In this document: piece after piece, positions 25,849 to 34,811 of the stretch
How the letters are laid out: each line of letters begins with the position of its first letter
Numbering within the stretch: position 1 is the first letter of the stretch
Origin: Dyadobacter luticola
GTDB taxonomy: Bacteria; Bacteroidota; Bacteroidia; Cytophagales; Spirosomataceae
Direction of reading: 5' to 3'
Assembly: GCF_005860805.1 (NCBI RefSeq)
Contig: NZ_VCEJ01000004.1
Span: forward strand, 1-64,000
Length of the DNA stretch: 64,000 nt
Position numbers and translations under genes: made by a program
The notes under the pieces: generated by a model
What the model saw: the letters and a program-made list of their open reading frames with translations, nothing else
Told to the model about the DNA's origin: nothing
The model's database searches: none

Positions 25849-27351
25849 ATGGGAATCAGATCACTATTGAGTCGGCCGCTGGCAAAATACATTGTGCAGC
25901 AGCAAAGAGAATGGATGGCGCGGAGCGTCGAAGTGCAGGAAAAATGGCGCCTCGAACTGGTGGCAAAAGCGGCCGGGACCGAGTTTGGAAAAGACCATTT
26001 TTTCAAGGATATCCAGACCTACTCCGACTTTCGGCAGGCAGTTCCTGTCAGCGATTATGAAGACCTCAAAGGGTATGTAGCTAAAATTAAAGAAGGTCAA
26101 AATGACATACTTTGGCCGGGCAAACCCCTCTACTTTGCTAAGACTTCGGGAACTACTTCGGGTACCAAGTATATCCCTATTTCGAAAGACTCCATCTCCA
26201 ATCACATCAACTCGGCGCGCAATGCCATTTTGACGTATATTGATGAAACCGGAAAATCGGCTTTCCTGGACAAGAAGCTCATATTTTTGTCCGGCAGCCC
26301 GGTACTGACAGACACCGGCGGCGTACTGACAGGTCGCTTGTCAGGTATTTCGAACCACCACGTGCCCGCATACCTGCGTTCCAACCAAATGCCCAGCTAT
26401 GAAACTAATTGTATTGAAGACTGGGAAACTAAGTTGGACAAGATCATTGATGAGACATTGCACCAGCCGATGTCGCTGATCTCTGGGATTCCGCCCTGGG
26501 TGCAAATGTATTTTGACCGAATCATTGAGCGTACCGGAAAGAAGGTCAAAGACGTTTTTCCGGACTTTTCACTCTTTATATATGGTGGCGTAAATTTTGA
26601 ACCTTATAAAGCCAAACTGTTCGAATCGATCGGAAAAAGAATTGATTCGATAGAGCTATATCCAGCGTCGGAAGGCTTTTTTGCTTACCAGAATGTGCAG
26701 GATGATGAAGGACTTTTACTTCTTCTGAATACCGGTATATTTTATGAATTTATTCCGGTCGAGCATTTTTTTGACGAAAACCCGCCAAGATTGTCAATCG
26801 GGGAGGTGGAAGTCGGGAAGAATTATGCGGTGATCGTGAATAATAATGCAGGTTTGTGGGGATATTCTCTTGGGGATACCGTCAAATTTGTTTCTACCAA
26901 TCCTTATAAAATTCTGGTAACCGGCCGGATCAAGCATTTCATCTCAGCATTTGGCGAGCACGTGATCGGTGAGGAAGTGGAAAAAGCCTTGCGCTACGCG
27001 CTGGAAAGGCATCCGGAGGTCGAGGTCATCGAGTTTACCGTCGCGCCCATGGTAAATTCCGCAGATGGCGGACTTCCTTATCATGAGTGGCTGGTCGAAT
27101 TTGCCAAAATGCCCGTAAATATGGAAGCATTTCTGGCCGACATTGACAGAAGGCTGACCGAGCTCAACATATATTATAAAGACCTCATTCAGGGCAGCAT
27201 TCTGCGGCAGTTGCAGCTGGTGCCGTTGCGCAAAAATGCTTTCATCGACTATATGCGGGCAAATGGTAAATTGGGAGGACAAAATAAAGTACCCAGGTTA
27301 TCGAACGACCGGAAGATCGCGGATGAACTCATAGCATTGAATAGGTCGTAG
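25849..27351 (+). CDS. GH3-family acyl-adenylating protein
   Basis: 500 aa, member of the GH3 branch of the ANL adenylating superfamily, known in plants for joining amino acids to acyl acids and common but uncharacterised in Bacteroidota. ATP motif 1 is KTSGTTSGTKYIPISKDS (about 101-118). Motif 2 is ELYPASEGFFAYQ. Motif 3 begins LWGYSLGDTVKFVST, followed by VTGRIKHFISAFGEHV. The substrate is unknown. The start at 25849 is preferred over a frame extension to 25807 because the promoter box lies between them. dxr follows after 20 bases. Confidence 0.9.
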   Translation: MGIRSLLSRPLAKYIVQQQREWMARSVEVQEKWRLELVAKAAGTEFGKDHFFKDIQTYSDFRQAVPVSDYEDLKGYVAKIKEGQNDILWPGKPLYFAKTSGTTSGTKYIPISKDSISNHINSARNAILTYIDETGKSAFLDKKLIFLSGSPVLTDTGGVLTGRLSGISNHHVPAYLRSNQMPSYETNCIEDWETKLDKIIDETLHQPMSLISGIPPWVQMYFDRIIERTGKKVKDVFPDFSLFIYGGVNFEPYKAKLFESIGKRIDSIELYPASEGFFAYQNVQDDEGLLLLLNTGIFYEFIPVEHFFDENPPRLSIGEVEVGKNYAVIVNNNAGLWGYSLGDTVKFVSTNPYKILVTGRIKHFISAFGEHVIGEEVEKALRYALERHPEVEVIEFTVAPMVNSADGGLPYHEWLVEFAKMPVNMEAFLADIDRRLTELNIYYKDLIQGSILRQLQLVPLRKNAFIDYMRANGKLGGQNKVPRLSNDRKIADELIALNRS

Positions 27352-27371
27352 ATTCTCAACATTGATTTGAA

Positions 27372-28532
27372 ATGAAAAAAAATATAGCGATCCTCGGCTC
27401 TACGGGCTCCATCGGGACACAGGCCCTGGAAGTAATTGAGGCAAATCCGGAGGTTTTTTCGGTTTCTGTCCTGACTTGCGGCGATAATGCTGACTTACTG
27501 ATTGAGCAAGCTGCCAAATTTCAACCGCAGGAAGTGGTGATCTGCAATAGTGCTCATTTTGAAAAAGTAAAATCTGCGCTTTCTTCTTATGAGATCAAAG
27601 TGTACCACGGCTCCGAAGCATTGGTGTCGGTTGTAGAGTCTGACTCGGTGGATATTGTTTTGACGGCGATGGTAGGTTACGCCGGACTTCTGCCAACAAT
27701 CCACGCCATTAAAGCTGGAAAGAACATTGCGCTTGCGAATAAAGAAACATTGGTGGTAGCCGGTGAGCTGATCACAGCTTTGGCTAAACAATACAATGTC
27801 AGCATCTATCCGGTTGATTCTGAACATTCAGCCATATTTCAATGTCTGGCAGGCGAAGAAAATAACCCGATTGAAAAAATTATCCTGACGGCTTCCGGCG
27901 GACCATTTCGCGGAAAAGACCGCGCATTTCTGGCCGGGGTAACTAAGCAACAGGCTTTAAAACATCCCAATTGGAGCATGGGCGCCAAGATCACGATCGA
28001 CTCGGCCACATTGATGAACAAAGGTCTGGAAGTGATCGAAGCCAAGTGGCTTTTTAACCTGAATGCTTCTCAAATCGACGTGATCGTGCATCCCCAGAGT
28101 ATTGTACATTCTTTGGTGCAGTTTGAAGACGGTAGCATGAAAGCGCAAATGGGCTTGCCAGATATGAAATTGCCAATCCAGTATGCGCTGCATTATCCGT
28201 ACCGTCTGAAATCAACATTTCCGCGATTCAATTTCATGGATTACCCATCACTGACATTTGAAAAACCGGATCTGGAAACATTCCGAAACCTGGCGATTGC
28301 TTATGAAGTGCTGGAAAAGGGCGGAAATGCCGCCTGTATCGTAAATGCCGCTAATGAAATTGCAGTCGATGCCTTCCTGAAAGATAAGATAGGATTTCTG
28401 GACATTTCGGACGTTATTGTCGAAAGCCTCGCCAAAATAGCTTACATCGGGAATCCTTCATATTCCGATTATGTTGAAACCAACGAAGTTACGCGGCGCT
28501 TTGCCTCAGAATTGATCCAGGTTAAAGTATAA
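27372..28532 (+). CDS. dxr: 1-deoxy-D-xylulose 5-phosphate reductoisomerase
   Basis: Second step of the MEP pathway, giving 2-C-methyl-D-erythritol 4-phosphate with NADPH. 386 aa. The NADPH loop is LGSTGSIGTQALEV (8-21). Metal and substrate residues lie in YPVDSEHSAIFQCL, ASGGPFR, SATLMNKGLEVIEAKWLF and VHPQSIVHSLVQFEDGSM. The ATG is 20 bases after the GH3 gene, and the next gene starts directly after the stop (TAA then ATG). The usual Bacteroidota partner, the RseP-type site-2 protease, is not next to it here. Confidence 0.97.
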   Translation: MKKNIAILGSTGSIGTQALEVIEANPEVFSVSVLTCGDNADLLIEQAAKFQPQEVVICNSAHFEKVKSALSSYEIKVYHGSEALVSVVESDSVDIVLTAMVGYAGLLPTIHAIKAGKNIALANKETLVVAGELITALAKQYNVSIYPVDSEHSAIFQCLAGEENNPIEKIILTASGGPFRGKDRAFLAGVTKQQALKHPNWSMGAKITIDSATLMNKGLEVIEAKWLFNLNASQIDVIVHPQSIVHSLVQFEDGSMKAQMGLPDMKLPIQYALHYPYRLKSTFPRFNFMDYPSLTFEKPDLETFRNLAIAYEVLEKGGNAACIVNAANEIAVDAFLKDKIGFLDISDVIVESLAKIAYIGNPSYSDYVETNEVTRRFASELIQVKV

Positions 28533-28982
28533 ATGAAAACCATCTTTCTAAAATACTTGTCTGTTGCCCTTGCCAGTACCTTAAAGTTTTTCGGAGGACC
28601 CATCACGGGTGTTATTCTTAAACTGACCTGGATTGAAACGGCGATTTGCTCGGCTATCGGCATGATGGTGACGGTACTAACGCTAACGTATATAGGTGGA
28701 GGGATTCAGGCGCTTGTCAAAAAACACCGTAAGTCGACGCCTAAAAGATTCACGAGAACCAACCGGCTGGCGGTTAACATTTGGAGACGTTTTGGCATTA
28801 TCGGCATCGCATTTCTGACGCCGCCTCTGTTCACACCCATTTTCGGGCCAATTCTAGCAGTAGCATTTAAGGTACCACGACACGCAATTTTCCTCTGGAT
28901 GTCCATCAGCGCAATTACCTGGGGACTGGGTATTTCCTACATTGCCCACAAAGTGCATTTCATCCAGGATTGGATCAAATAA
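28533..28982 (+). CDS. Small polytopic membrane protein, unknown function
   Basis: 149 aa with about four membrane helices and a basic loop (KKHRKSTPKRFTRTNR). The stretch GIIGIAFLTPPLFTPIFGPI followed by LAVAFKVPR resembles the small multidrug-export/DedA-like family (COG2426), where such Pro-rich re-entrant hairpins occur; this is a weak resemblance. The gene starts on the base after the dxr stop codon, so it is translated from the same message. No Shine-Dalgarno is visible. Confidence 0.65.
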   Translation: MKTIFLKYLSVALASTLKFFGGPITGVILKLTWIETAICSAIGMMVTVLTLTYIGGGIQALVKKHRKSTPKRFTRTNRLAVNIWRRFGIIGIAFLTPPLFTPIFGPILAVAFKVPRHAIFLWMSISAITWGLGISYIAHKVHFIQDWIK

Positions 28983-29029
28983 TCAATGTTACGGCTGATC
29001 CTCAGCGGCTGTTCCAAAGTGGCTATTCC

Positions 29030-29794
29030 TCAGCGACTGACTTCTTTCTTAGGAGCCGAAGTTTTTTTCATGAAATCACCTTGTGAAAAGTATTTTTCGA
29101 TCAGGCAGTACATTAAGATAAAGAAGTACCGGCTTCCCATTTCCTTGATTTTCAGCTTGGATTCACCGTATTTCCGGTTTGTCCAGCTGTTTGGTACTAC
29201 CGCGTAATTGTATCCGCGCACCATGGCTTTGAGGGGAAGTTCGATGGTTAAATTGAAGTGTGGCGCCAGAAAAGGCTTAATGCCTTCAATCGTTTCGCGT
29301 TTGTAAAGCTTAAAAGCATTGGTTGTATCGTTGTACTTAATACCCATCACAATGCGGACAATGAAATTGGCAATACGGTTGATGAATTTTTTCAAGGCAG
29401 GATAGTCGATCACTTTGCCGCCTTTTTCCCATCTGGAACCGAACACGCAATCATAATCCCCTTCCAGCATTTTGAAATAATATTTCGCCAGATCCTCCGG
29501 GTCGTCGGACATATCGGCCATGAAAACGGCTACGCAATCACCTTTGAACCGCTCCAAACCATACCGCACCGCATAGCCAAAACCGTTCGGGCCAGGGTTT
29601 GTGTAGTAAACCAATGTTGGAATCCGTAAAGAAAGCTCGTCCAAAACCCGCAGCGTACCGTCTTTCGAATTATCATTCGTGACGCAAATCTCATGCGGGA
29701 TATTGTATTTATTTAATGTAGTGTGCAGCGAAACCAGGGTGTGGGTAATCGATTCTTCCTCGTTATAAGCTGGTATGACGACGCTTAACTTCAT
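29030..29794 (-). CDS. GT2 family glycosyltransferase (dolichol-phosphate mannose synthase-like)
   Basis: 254 aa, cytoplasmic GT-A fold. The nucleotide-sugar region starts LSVVIPAYNEEESITHTLVS, the DNSKDGT motif follows, and the DxD equivalent is in AVFMADMSDDP. The GSRWEKGG and NDTTNAFKLYKR segments match the polyprenyl-phosphate sugar transferase branch. There are no membrane helices after the catalytic domain. It ends a five-gene minus-strand run. It may load a sugar onto a lipid carrier for the neighbouring glycan genes. Confidence 0.88.
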   Translation of the reverse strand: MKLSVVIPAYNEEESITHTLVSLHTTLNKYNIPHEICVTNDNSKDGTLRVLDELSLRIPTLVYYTNPGPNGFGYAVRYGLERFKGDCVAVFMADMSDDPEDLAKYYFKMLEGDYDCVFGSRWEKGGKVIDYPALKKFINRIANFIVRIVMGIKYNDTTNAFKLYKRETIEGIKPFLAPHFNLTIELPLKAMVRGYNYAVVPNSWTNRKYGESKLKIKEMGSRYFFILMYCLIEKYFSQGDFMKKTSAPKKEVSR

Positions 29795-29831
29795 ATATCT
29801 GGATTGTTGAAACAGTACAAATTAAAGATTA

Positions 29832-30662
29832 TTAATTCGAACTGCCAATTTTTTCAAATGCGGCCAGGCGCTCATCGTAGCGGGCAATCGTCTTTTCAAT
29901 GGTGTTATGATATTTGTATTCGAGCCATTGATCTACGTTTTCAAACATTGCCCGGCGGTTGACCAAAAACTTTTGATTCGTGTTCGCATGTACATTGCTG
30001 AGTCCGGCACTGTGTTTGCGGTAAACCCCCATCACGTCGGACAGGTAACCGATTTTTCCTTTCGCCGCGAGCTGGATCATGATCGCCCAGTCGCCGGCAG
30101 CAGCGGTGGCGTGCCAGCCAGCGAAGTCTAATGTCAGGAAATGATTGCGGTACATCCAGCTGGCGGTAGCAAAAAACCAGTTGTCTTCCAGAATATCCTG
30201 GATCGTCGAAACTGCTTTTTGATCCGGTTTATTAAATGTATGCGAGGGAGAACCATCCTCATAAGTCACCAGCATATTGTGATGACAAACCGAAAAATCC
30301 GGGTGGCTATCGAGAAAATTGACTTGTTTTTGGAGTTTCAGCGGGTCCGTCCAGTAATCATCACCTTCACACATTGCGACGTACTCACCTTTACAGGCTT
30401 TCAAAAGTTGCAGCACATTATTTCTGCCAGCAAATTCCCGCGGCTCTTTCGGTCCCAGGTTTTCCTTATGTAAAAATGCCCTGATCTTACCCGGATATTT
30501 ATCAGAATACTCCTGAATAATAATAGGTGACGAGTCCGTAGAAGCATCGTCACCTATCACAATTTCAAAATCAAAATCCGTCTGCTGCATCAAAGCCCCA
30601 TCCAGCATCTGGGTAATGTACTGTTCGTGGTTGTACGTAGGGACGCAGACGGAAACTTTCAT
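29832..30662 (-). CDS. GT2 family glycosyltransferase
   Basis: 276 aa from the ATG at 30662; a TTG at 30668 would overlap the upstream stop. GT-A motifs: VSVCVPTYNHEQYITQML, IGDDASTDSS, and the metal/acceptor segment CEGDDYWTDPLKLQKQ. This type usually adds sugars to surface polysaccharides or O-antigen. The start is two bases after the stop of the PhyH gene, so the two are translationally coupled. Confidence 0.9.
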   Translation of the reverse strand: MKVSVCVPTYNHEQYITQMLDGALMQQTDFDFEIVIGDDASTDSSPIIIQEYSDKYPGKIRAFLHKENLGPKEPREFAGRNNVLQLLKACKGEYVAMCEGDDYWTDPLKLQKQVNFLDSHPDFSVCHHNMLVTYEDGSPSHTFNKPDQKAVSTIQDILEDNWFFATASWMYRNHFLTLDFAGWHATAAAGDWAIMIQLAAKGKIGYLSDVMGVYRKHSAGLSNVHANTNQKFLVNRRAMFENVDQWLEYKYHNTIEKTIARYDERLAAFEKIGSSN

Positions 30663-30664
30663 TC

Positions 30665-31483
30665 TCAACTAAAAACTTCTTTCAACTGGGCCACACTTGG
30701 AAAGTCGGGCGTCACCAGCTCAGTTTCAGGTTTGTAAATGTAGGCCATCGGGTAGCCGCGCTCGATGAATGTTGGCTCGTCGAGGTTGTTATATCTCAAT
30801 TGTACAGACCAGCGGATGTTGCGGGTAATGTTGTTGCCAGACTGGTGTATCAAAAATGCGGAAAAAATCAGGATATCGCCGACTTGAAATTCCGTTTGAA
30901 CAAAATCTTCATCCTTGATTGTAGAGGTAATCCCGCCCTGGTAACCCGAAGTACTCGATTCCTGTAAGCCGATCTTGTGACTGCCCGAAATCACTTGCAA
31001 AGCGCCGATATCCGCTCCCGCATCTACCATCGGGAACCAGATCACCGCGCTGTCCAGAGAACCCTGGCCGGTCCGCCAGTCCTGGTGTGCGTCCAGTTTC
31101 CAATGTTTACTGCCGTCTTTGGATAAAAACCGGCTGTTGAATTGCATCGCCGCGCGCGCTCCGATAATCGGATTGGCAAGACCAACATCCTTCAAAAGCT
31201 GCTCGATTTTCGGATCAAGTCCCAGCCTGTGCAGCGAAAATGTATGCTGAACTGTTTTGCCGGTATTGACAAATGCATTGAAATCCTTCTCAAAAAACTC
31301 AAACATGGCATTCTCAAAAGCATCGCGGTCATCGATATCCACCGATTTTCCGGTTACTCGTTTGATCTGCTTGTTGAAAATTTCCCGCGCGTCGCGGTAT
31401 ATGTTATTGATGACGTCCTTATCGAGAAAATCTCTCAAAAGGACATATCCCTCACTGTTGAACTGTTCCTGAAGTGTACTCAT
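30665..31483 (-). CDS. Phytanoyl-CoA dioxygenase (PhyH) family Fe(II)/2-oxoglutarate oxygenase
   Basis: 272 aa, double-stranded beta-helix fold. The iron ligands are probably HQD in LDAHQDWRTGQGS (near 150) and the distal His in IFSAFLIHQSGNN (near 214); a basic residue for 2-oxoglutarate follows in NITRNIRWSVQLRYNN. PhyH members hydroxylate diverse small molecules or sugar groups. Its place between a GH43-like gene and glycosyltransferases suggests oxidation of a glycan or its precursor. Substrate unknown. Confidence 0.86.
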   Translation of the reverse strand: MSTLQEQFNSEGYVLLRDFLDKDVINNIYRDAREIFNKQIKRVTGKSVDIDDRDAFENAMFEFFEKDFNAFVNTGKTVQHTFSLHRLGLDPKIEQLLKDVGLANPIIGARAAMQFNSRFLSKDGSKHWKLDAHQDWRTGQGSLDSAVIWFPMVDAGADIGALQVISGSHKIGLQESSTSGYQGGITSTIKDEDFVQTEFQVGDILIFSAFLIHQSGNNITRNIRWSVQLRYNNLDEPTFIERGYPMAYIYKPETELVTPDFPSVAQLKEVFS

Positions 31484-31566
31484 TGTAAGATCAATTTTTG
31501 ATTATGCTCAAAATTAATGCTCTCTGAAAATCAATGTCCTGATGTAAATCAGTGCATGAAAGGATT

Positions 31567-32502
31567 TTAGTCTTCCCAAACTGCATAAGCAAATCCGGCA
31601 GCGCCAAAACCGTTACCATTATATAGCAAATACTTTTTGCCATTATGCTGGTAGAAATTCGCGTAATCGATCATTTGATAATCAAAATCCTCCGGATTGT
31701 CGGATTTCTCAATTCCTACCAGGTGATCTTTTCTTTCCCAATTCGTCCCGTCAACTGACTCGGCGTAACCCAGGCGGTAGCTCTGGTTACGATCCGTGCG
31801 GTAGTCGCGGGTGTGGCGGTAGGAGTAATACATTTTATAAATACCATCTTCCTTGAACACGCTCGGGCGGCCTACTGCATGCAGAAAATCGTCGAAGTCC
31901 AATGTTGGAATGTCGCTGATTTCCCAGTGGATACCATCTTTGGAAGTAGCCGATTGTGCTCGGTAGTAAGGCTCGGGATAATCGTGGATGTACTCGCATT
32001 TGTGGCCGGAAATGTACCACATCCGCCAGGTTCCGTCTTCGTCGATCATCACCGAAGGCTGCGCTGCCCAGATCGGGTTTTGAATGCTGCGGTCCATGAT
32101 GGGGCCGGTAAACATTTTTTTGAATGATAAACCGCCATCCGTACTTACCGCAAGTCCCATCGAAAGCCGGTAGGAGTTGTGTGTCCGGTTCCAGCCGGTG
32201 TAATACAGCCAGATATCACCATTTGGGCGGTCTACAAACCAGGAAGGCATCGCGCCGGTTTCATCATATTCACCCGGGCCACCCAGTTCCAAAATGGGCT
32301 TGTCGTGGATGTAGAGGATCTTTTTCGGATCGTCGTAATCCACATCCAGGAATGTCGGGCGTGACTGGCCTTTTGAATCTCTGGAAGAAAAATAAATGCG
32401 AAGAAAATCTTTATGCTTGTAAGCGAAAGGTACCTGCGCGTGCGATAGACTGTGCGCCAATGTGCCGTCCGGCTTGTATACAACTCCTTTTTTAACCCAC
32501 AT
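31567..32502 (-). CDS. GH43/GH32-like beta-propeller protein
   Basis: 311 aa, no signal peptide, so cytoplasmic. Repeating propeller blades are visible as WLYYTGWN, WRMWYISGHK, KMYYSYRHTRDYR and LYNGNGFGAAGFAYAVWED, with SxDG(I/L)xW-type turns (SKDGIHWEIS, SVDGTNWERK). Related propellers appear inside surface-polysaccharide clusters rather than in degradation loci. Acidic residues for hydrolysis are not obvious to me, so it could bind or modify a nucleotide sugar rather than cleave glycans. It lies 36 bases after the methyltransferase and 83 before the PhyH gene. Confidence 0.8.
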   Translation of the reverse strand: MWVKKGVVYKPDGTLAHSLSHAQVPFAYKHKDFLRIYFSSRDSKGQSRPTFLDVDYDDPKKILYIHDKPILELGGPGEYDETGAMPSWFVDRPNGDIWLYYTGWNRTHNSYRLSMGLAVSTDGGLSFKKMFTGPIMDRSIQNPIWAAQPSVMIDEDGTWRMWYISGHKCEYIHDYPEPYYRAQSATSKDGIHWEISDIPTLDFDDFLHAVGRPSVFKEDGIYKMYYSYRHTRDYRTDRNQSYRLGYAESVDGTNWERKDHLVGIEKSDNPEDFDYQMIDYANFYQHNGKKYLLYNGNGFGAAGFAYAVWED

Positions 32503-32538
32503 GGATTTGAAAAATTAATGATTTGACAAAGCTAAAAT

Positions 32539-33420
32539 CTAGTCGACGGCCTTTTCGGCACGGATGCGCCAGGTATCGACGAAATCTTTTCCGGGAATCG
32601 GCAGATCAATGTCCACCTCCGGCGCTTTGGCAGTAACCCGGTATTCCATGATATAAAATGCATTTCCGAAAACGTAATGCAGCTTGAAGTTTTCAATGTT
32701 GGCCGGAACATCTTCAATAGGCACCTCTGCACGGAACAATGGATTTGCCTTTAAAAGCGTCGCGTAAGTAGGCGTATTCCGCAACCATGGCGCAACACTT
32801 TCGTCACCAACAACCACTTTTCCACCAGGACGGACCACGCGGGTCAACTCATCAAAAGCTCTTTTTCTCTCTGAAAACGTATTAATTCCACCAAAATGGA
32901 AAACAGCGTCGAACGTATCGTCAGGAAAAGGAAGGTAAGATCCGTTGCCCAGGAAATAATGCACATTCACATCTTCGGTGGACAATTTATCCTGCGCCAG
33001 TTTGAGCATATTGGGCGATAAGTCGGACAATACCGCAGTACCGCCAGGTCTTACCCGGTCCAAAATCAATGCGGAATCCTTACCGGTACCAGCGCCTACT
33101 TCCAGTGCCGTCATACCGGGTTTCAGCTCCATTAAATCAATAAAGAATTGTCTTGTAGAAGCTTCGTCGGAATGGTTGAGCGTTTCGAAAACCCAGGAAA
33201 CACCTCTGTCATATCTCAAAAATGCCTGATCATAAAGATATTGCTCGCGGGCATCTTCAGGCAGTAATTCCTTGGGATATAACATATTAACGATGCCGGT
33301 ATCGCCAATTTCGTAAACGGTACCATCCTGGCTAGTGAGTGTCTTGCCGTCGGCGGCCAATGTTAACGGGGTTCCAGTAAGCGGACAAACCAGCGATTCT
33401 AAAAACTCCTTTTGATCCAT
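32539..33420 (-). CDS. SAM-dependent methyltransferase with Trm112-like N-terminus
   Basis: 293 aa. Residues 1-50 look like a Trm112-type module (SLVCPLTGTPLTL...GTVYEIGDTGIVNML), but only one Cys remains of the usual four, so zinc binding is unlikely. The methyltransferase domain starts with MTALEVGAGTGKDSALIL (motif I), then AVLSDLSPNMLKLAQDKL, and FDAVFHFGGINTFSERKRAF. First gene of the minus-strand cluster, with its own promoter box. Probable target: a sugar or lipid of the same pathway; this is inferred from context. Confidence 0.85.
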   Translation of the reverse strand: MDQKEFLESLVCPLTGTPLTLAADGKTLTSQDGTVYEIGDTGIVNMLYPKELLPEDAREQYLYDQAFLRYDRGVSWVFETLNHSDEASTRQFFIDLMELKPGMTALEVGAGTGKDSALILDRVRPGGTAVLSDLSPNMLKLAQDKLSTEDVNVHYFLGNGSYLPFPDDTFDAVFHFGGINTFSERKRAFDELTRVVRPGGKVVVGDESVAPWLRNTPTYATLLKANPLFRAEVPIEDVPANIENFKLHYVFGNAFYIMEYRVTAKAPEVDIDLPIPGKDFVDTWRIRAEKAVD

Positions 33421-33451
33421 TTTGTGGTATAATGATTGATTCGTGTCTGGT

Positions 33452-33459
33452 CAAAATTA
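33452..33459 (-). promoter_or_regulatory. Promoter -7 box for the five-gene glycan cluster
   Basis: Minus-strand TAATTTTG matches TAnnTTTG. It is 31 bases before the methyltransferase ATG. No second box was found between the five genes by eye. Confidence 0.45.
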
Positions 33460-33561
33460 GTTTTTTTCTTTGGAAGAATATCCACCGCAATGTGTCTCTT
33501 TATCAAAAGGGCCGCGAAATGGCGGTTTAAGAACTCTCCGGCGAGCGATTCTATTTATTGT

Positions 33562-33569
33562 TACCTTTG
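33562..33569 (+). promoter_or_regulatory. Promoter -7 box for the M20 amidohydrolase gene
   Basis: TACCTTTG matches TAnnTTTG. The leader to the ATG at 33618 would be about 42 bases. Confidence 0.45.
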
Positions 33570-33617
33570 GGAGATTCAGTTCATCAAATGTTGGTCAGCG
33601 TTAGATTTTAGTTTGTT

Positions 33618-34811
33618 ATGTCCCAGCTTCAGGAAAAAATAAAGGCACTTGCCAAAGCCCAGTCCGCAGATATCATTGCCCACCGTCGCCACCTGCACAG
33701 TAATCCGGAATTGTCTTTTGAGGAATTCAAAACAGCCAAATATGTCGCTGCCGAGCTGACTGCAATTGGATTAAGCCCACAGGAAGGTATCGCCGGAACA
33801 GGCGTGGTAGCATTGATCGAGGGCCGAAATCCTGAGTCAAGAGTTGTCGGTTTGCGGGCGGACATGGATGCACTGCCGATCCTGGAAGCAAATGATGTTC
33901 CCTATAAATCGACGGTTCCTGGCGTGATGCATGCCTGTGGACATGATGTGCATACTTCATCCTTGTTGGGTACCGCGCGGATTTTGAATCAACTGAAAGA
34001 AGAATTTGAAGGAACCATCAAACTGGTTTTCCAGCCTGCCGAGGAAAAAGCGCCGGGCGGGGCATCTTTAATGATCCGCGAAGGTGTTCTGGAAAATCCA
34101 AGACCAACCAGCATGGTAGGCCAGCATGTGGCACCTAATATTCCGGTGGGAAAAATCGGTTTCCGCGAAGGAATGTACATGGCGAGTACCGACGAACTTT
34201 ATCTGACTGTCAAAGGAAAAGGAGGCCACGCCGCAGCACCGCATCAGCTAGTCGATCCGGTTTTGATGGCATCGCACATCATCGTGGCTTTGCAGCAGAT
34301 TATCAGCCGAAATAGAAATCCTGCAAATCCTGCTGTTTTATCGTTCGGGCGTTTTATCGCGGACGGGGTTACCAATGTGATTCCCAACGAAGTAACCATT
34401 CAGGGAACCTGGCGCTGCATGGACGAAGAGTGGCGGGAAGATGGTTTGAAACGAATGAAAAAAATGGCCGAGAACATTGCCGAGGCGATGGGCGGAAGCT
34501 GTGAATTTGAAATTTTAAAGGGTTATCCTTTCCTGAAAAATCACCCGGAACTGACCCGAAGAGTAAGAACCGCCGCGACAGGCTATGTAGGTGCCGAAAA
34601 TGTGATCGACCTGGATCTCTGGATGGCGGGGGAAGATTTTGCCTTTTATTCCCAGGTTGTCGATTCCTGCTTTTACCGGTTAGGGACCAGAAATGAGGCG
34701 CGCGGCATTATTTCCGGCGTGCATACCCCAACTTTCGACATTGACGAAGATGCGCTGGAAATTTCCACCGGACTGATGAGCTGGCTGGCAATTTCCGAAC
34801 TTAATGTTTAG
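33618..34811 (+). CDS. M20 family metallo-amidohydrolase (N-acyl-amino-acid hydrolase type)
   Basis: 397 aa, dizinc peptidase/amidase fold. Metal and active-site motifs: GLRADMDALPI, MHACGHDVHTSSLLGTARIL, FQPAEEKAPGGASLM with the catalytic Glu, and GEDFAFYSQVVDSCFYRLGT. The GGHAAAPHQLVDPV segment marks the dimerisation domain. These are hallmarks of the hippurate hydrolase/N-acyl-L-amino acid amidohydrolase branch. No signal peptide, so cytoplasmic. Its 3' end overlaps the converging Dpm1-like gene by 11 bases. Confidence 0.93.
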   Translation: MSQLQEKIKALAKAQSADIIAHRRHLHSNPELSFEEFKTAKYVAAELTAIGLSPQEGIAGTGVVALIEGRNPESRVVGLRADMDALPILEANDVPYKSTVPGVMHACGHDVHTSSLLGTARILNQLKEEFEGTIKLVFQPAEEKAPGGASLMIREGVLENPRPTSMVGQHVAPNIPVGKIGFREGMYMASTDELYLTVKGKGGHAAAPHQLVDPVLMASHIIVALQQIISRNRNPANPAVLSFGRFIADGVTNVIPNEVTIQGTWRCMDEEWREDGLKRMKKMAENIAEAMGGSCEFEILKGYPFLKNHPELTRRVRTAATGYVGAENVIDLDLWMAGEDFAFYSQVVDSCFYRLGTRNEARGIISGVHTPTFDIDEDALEISTGLMSWLAISELNV

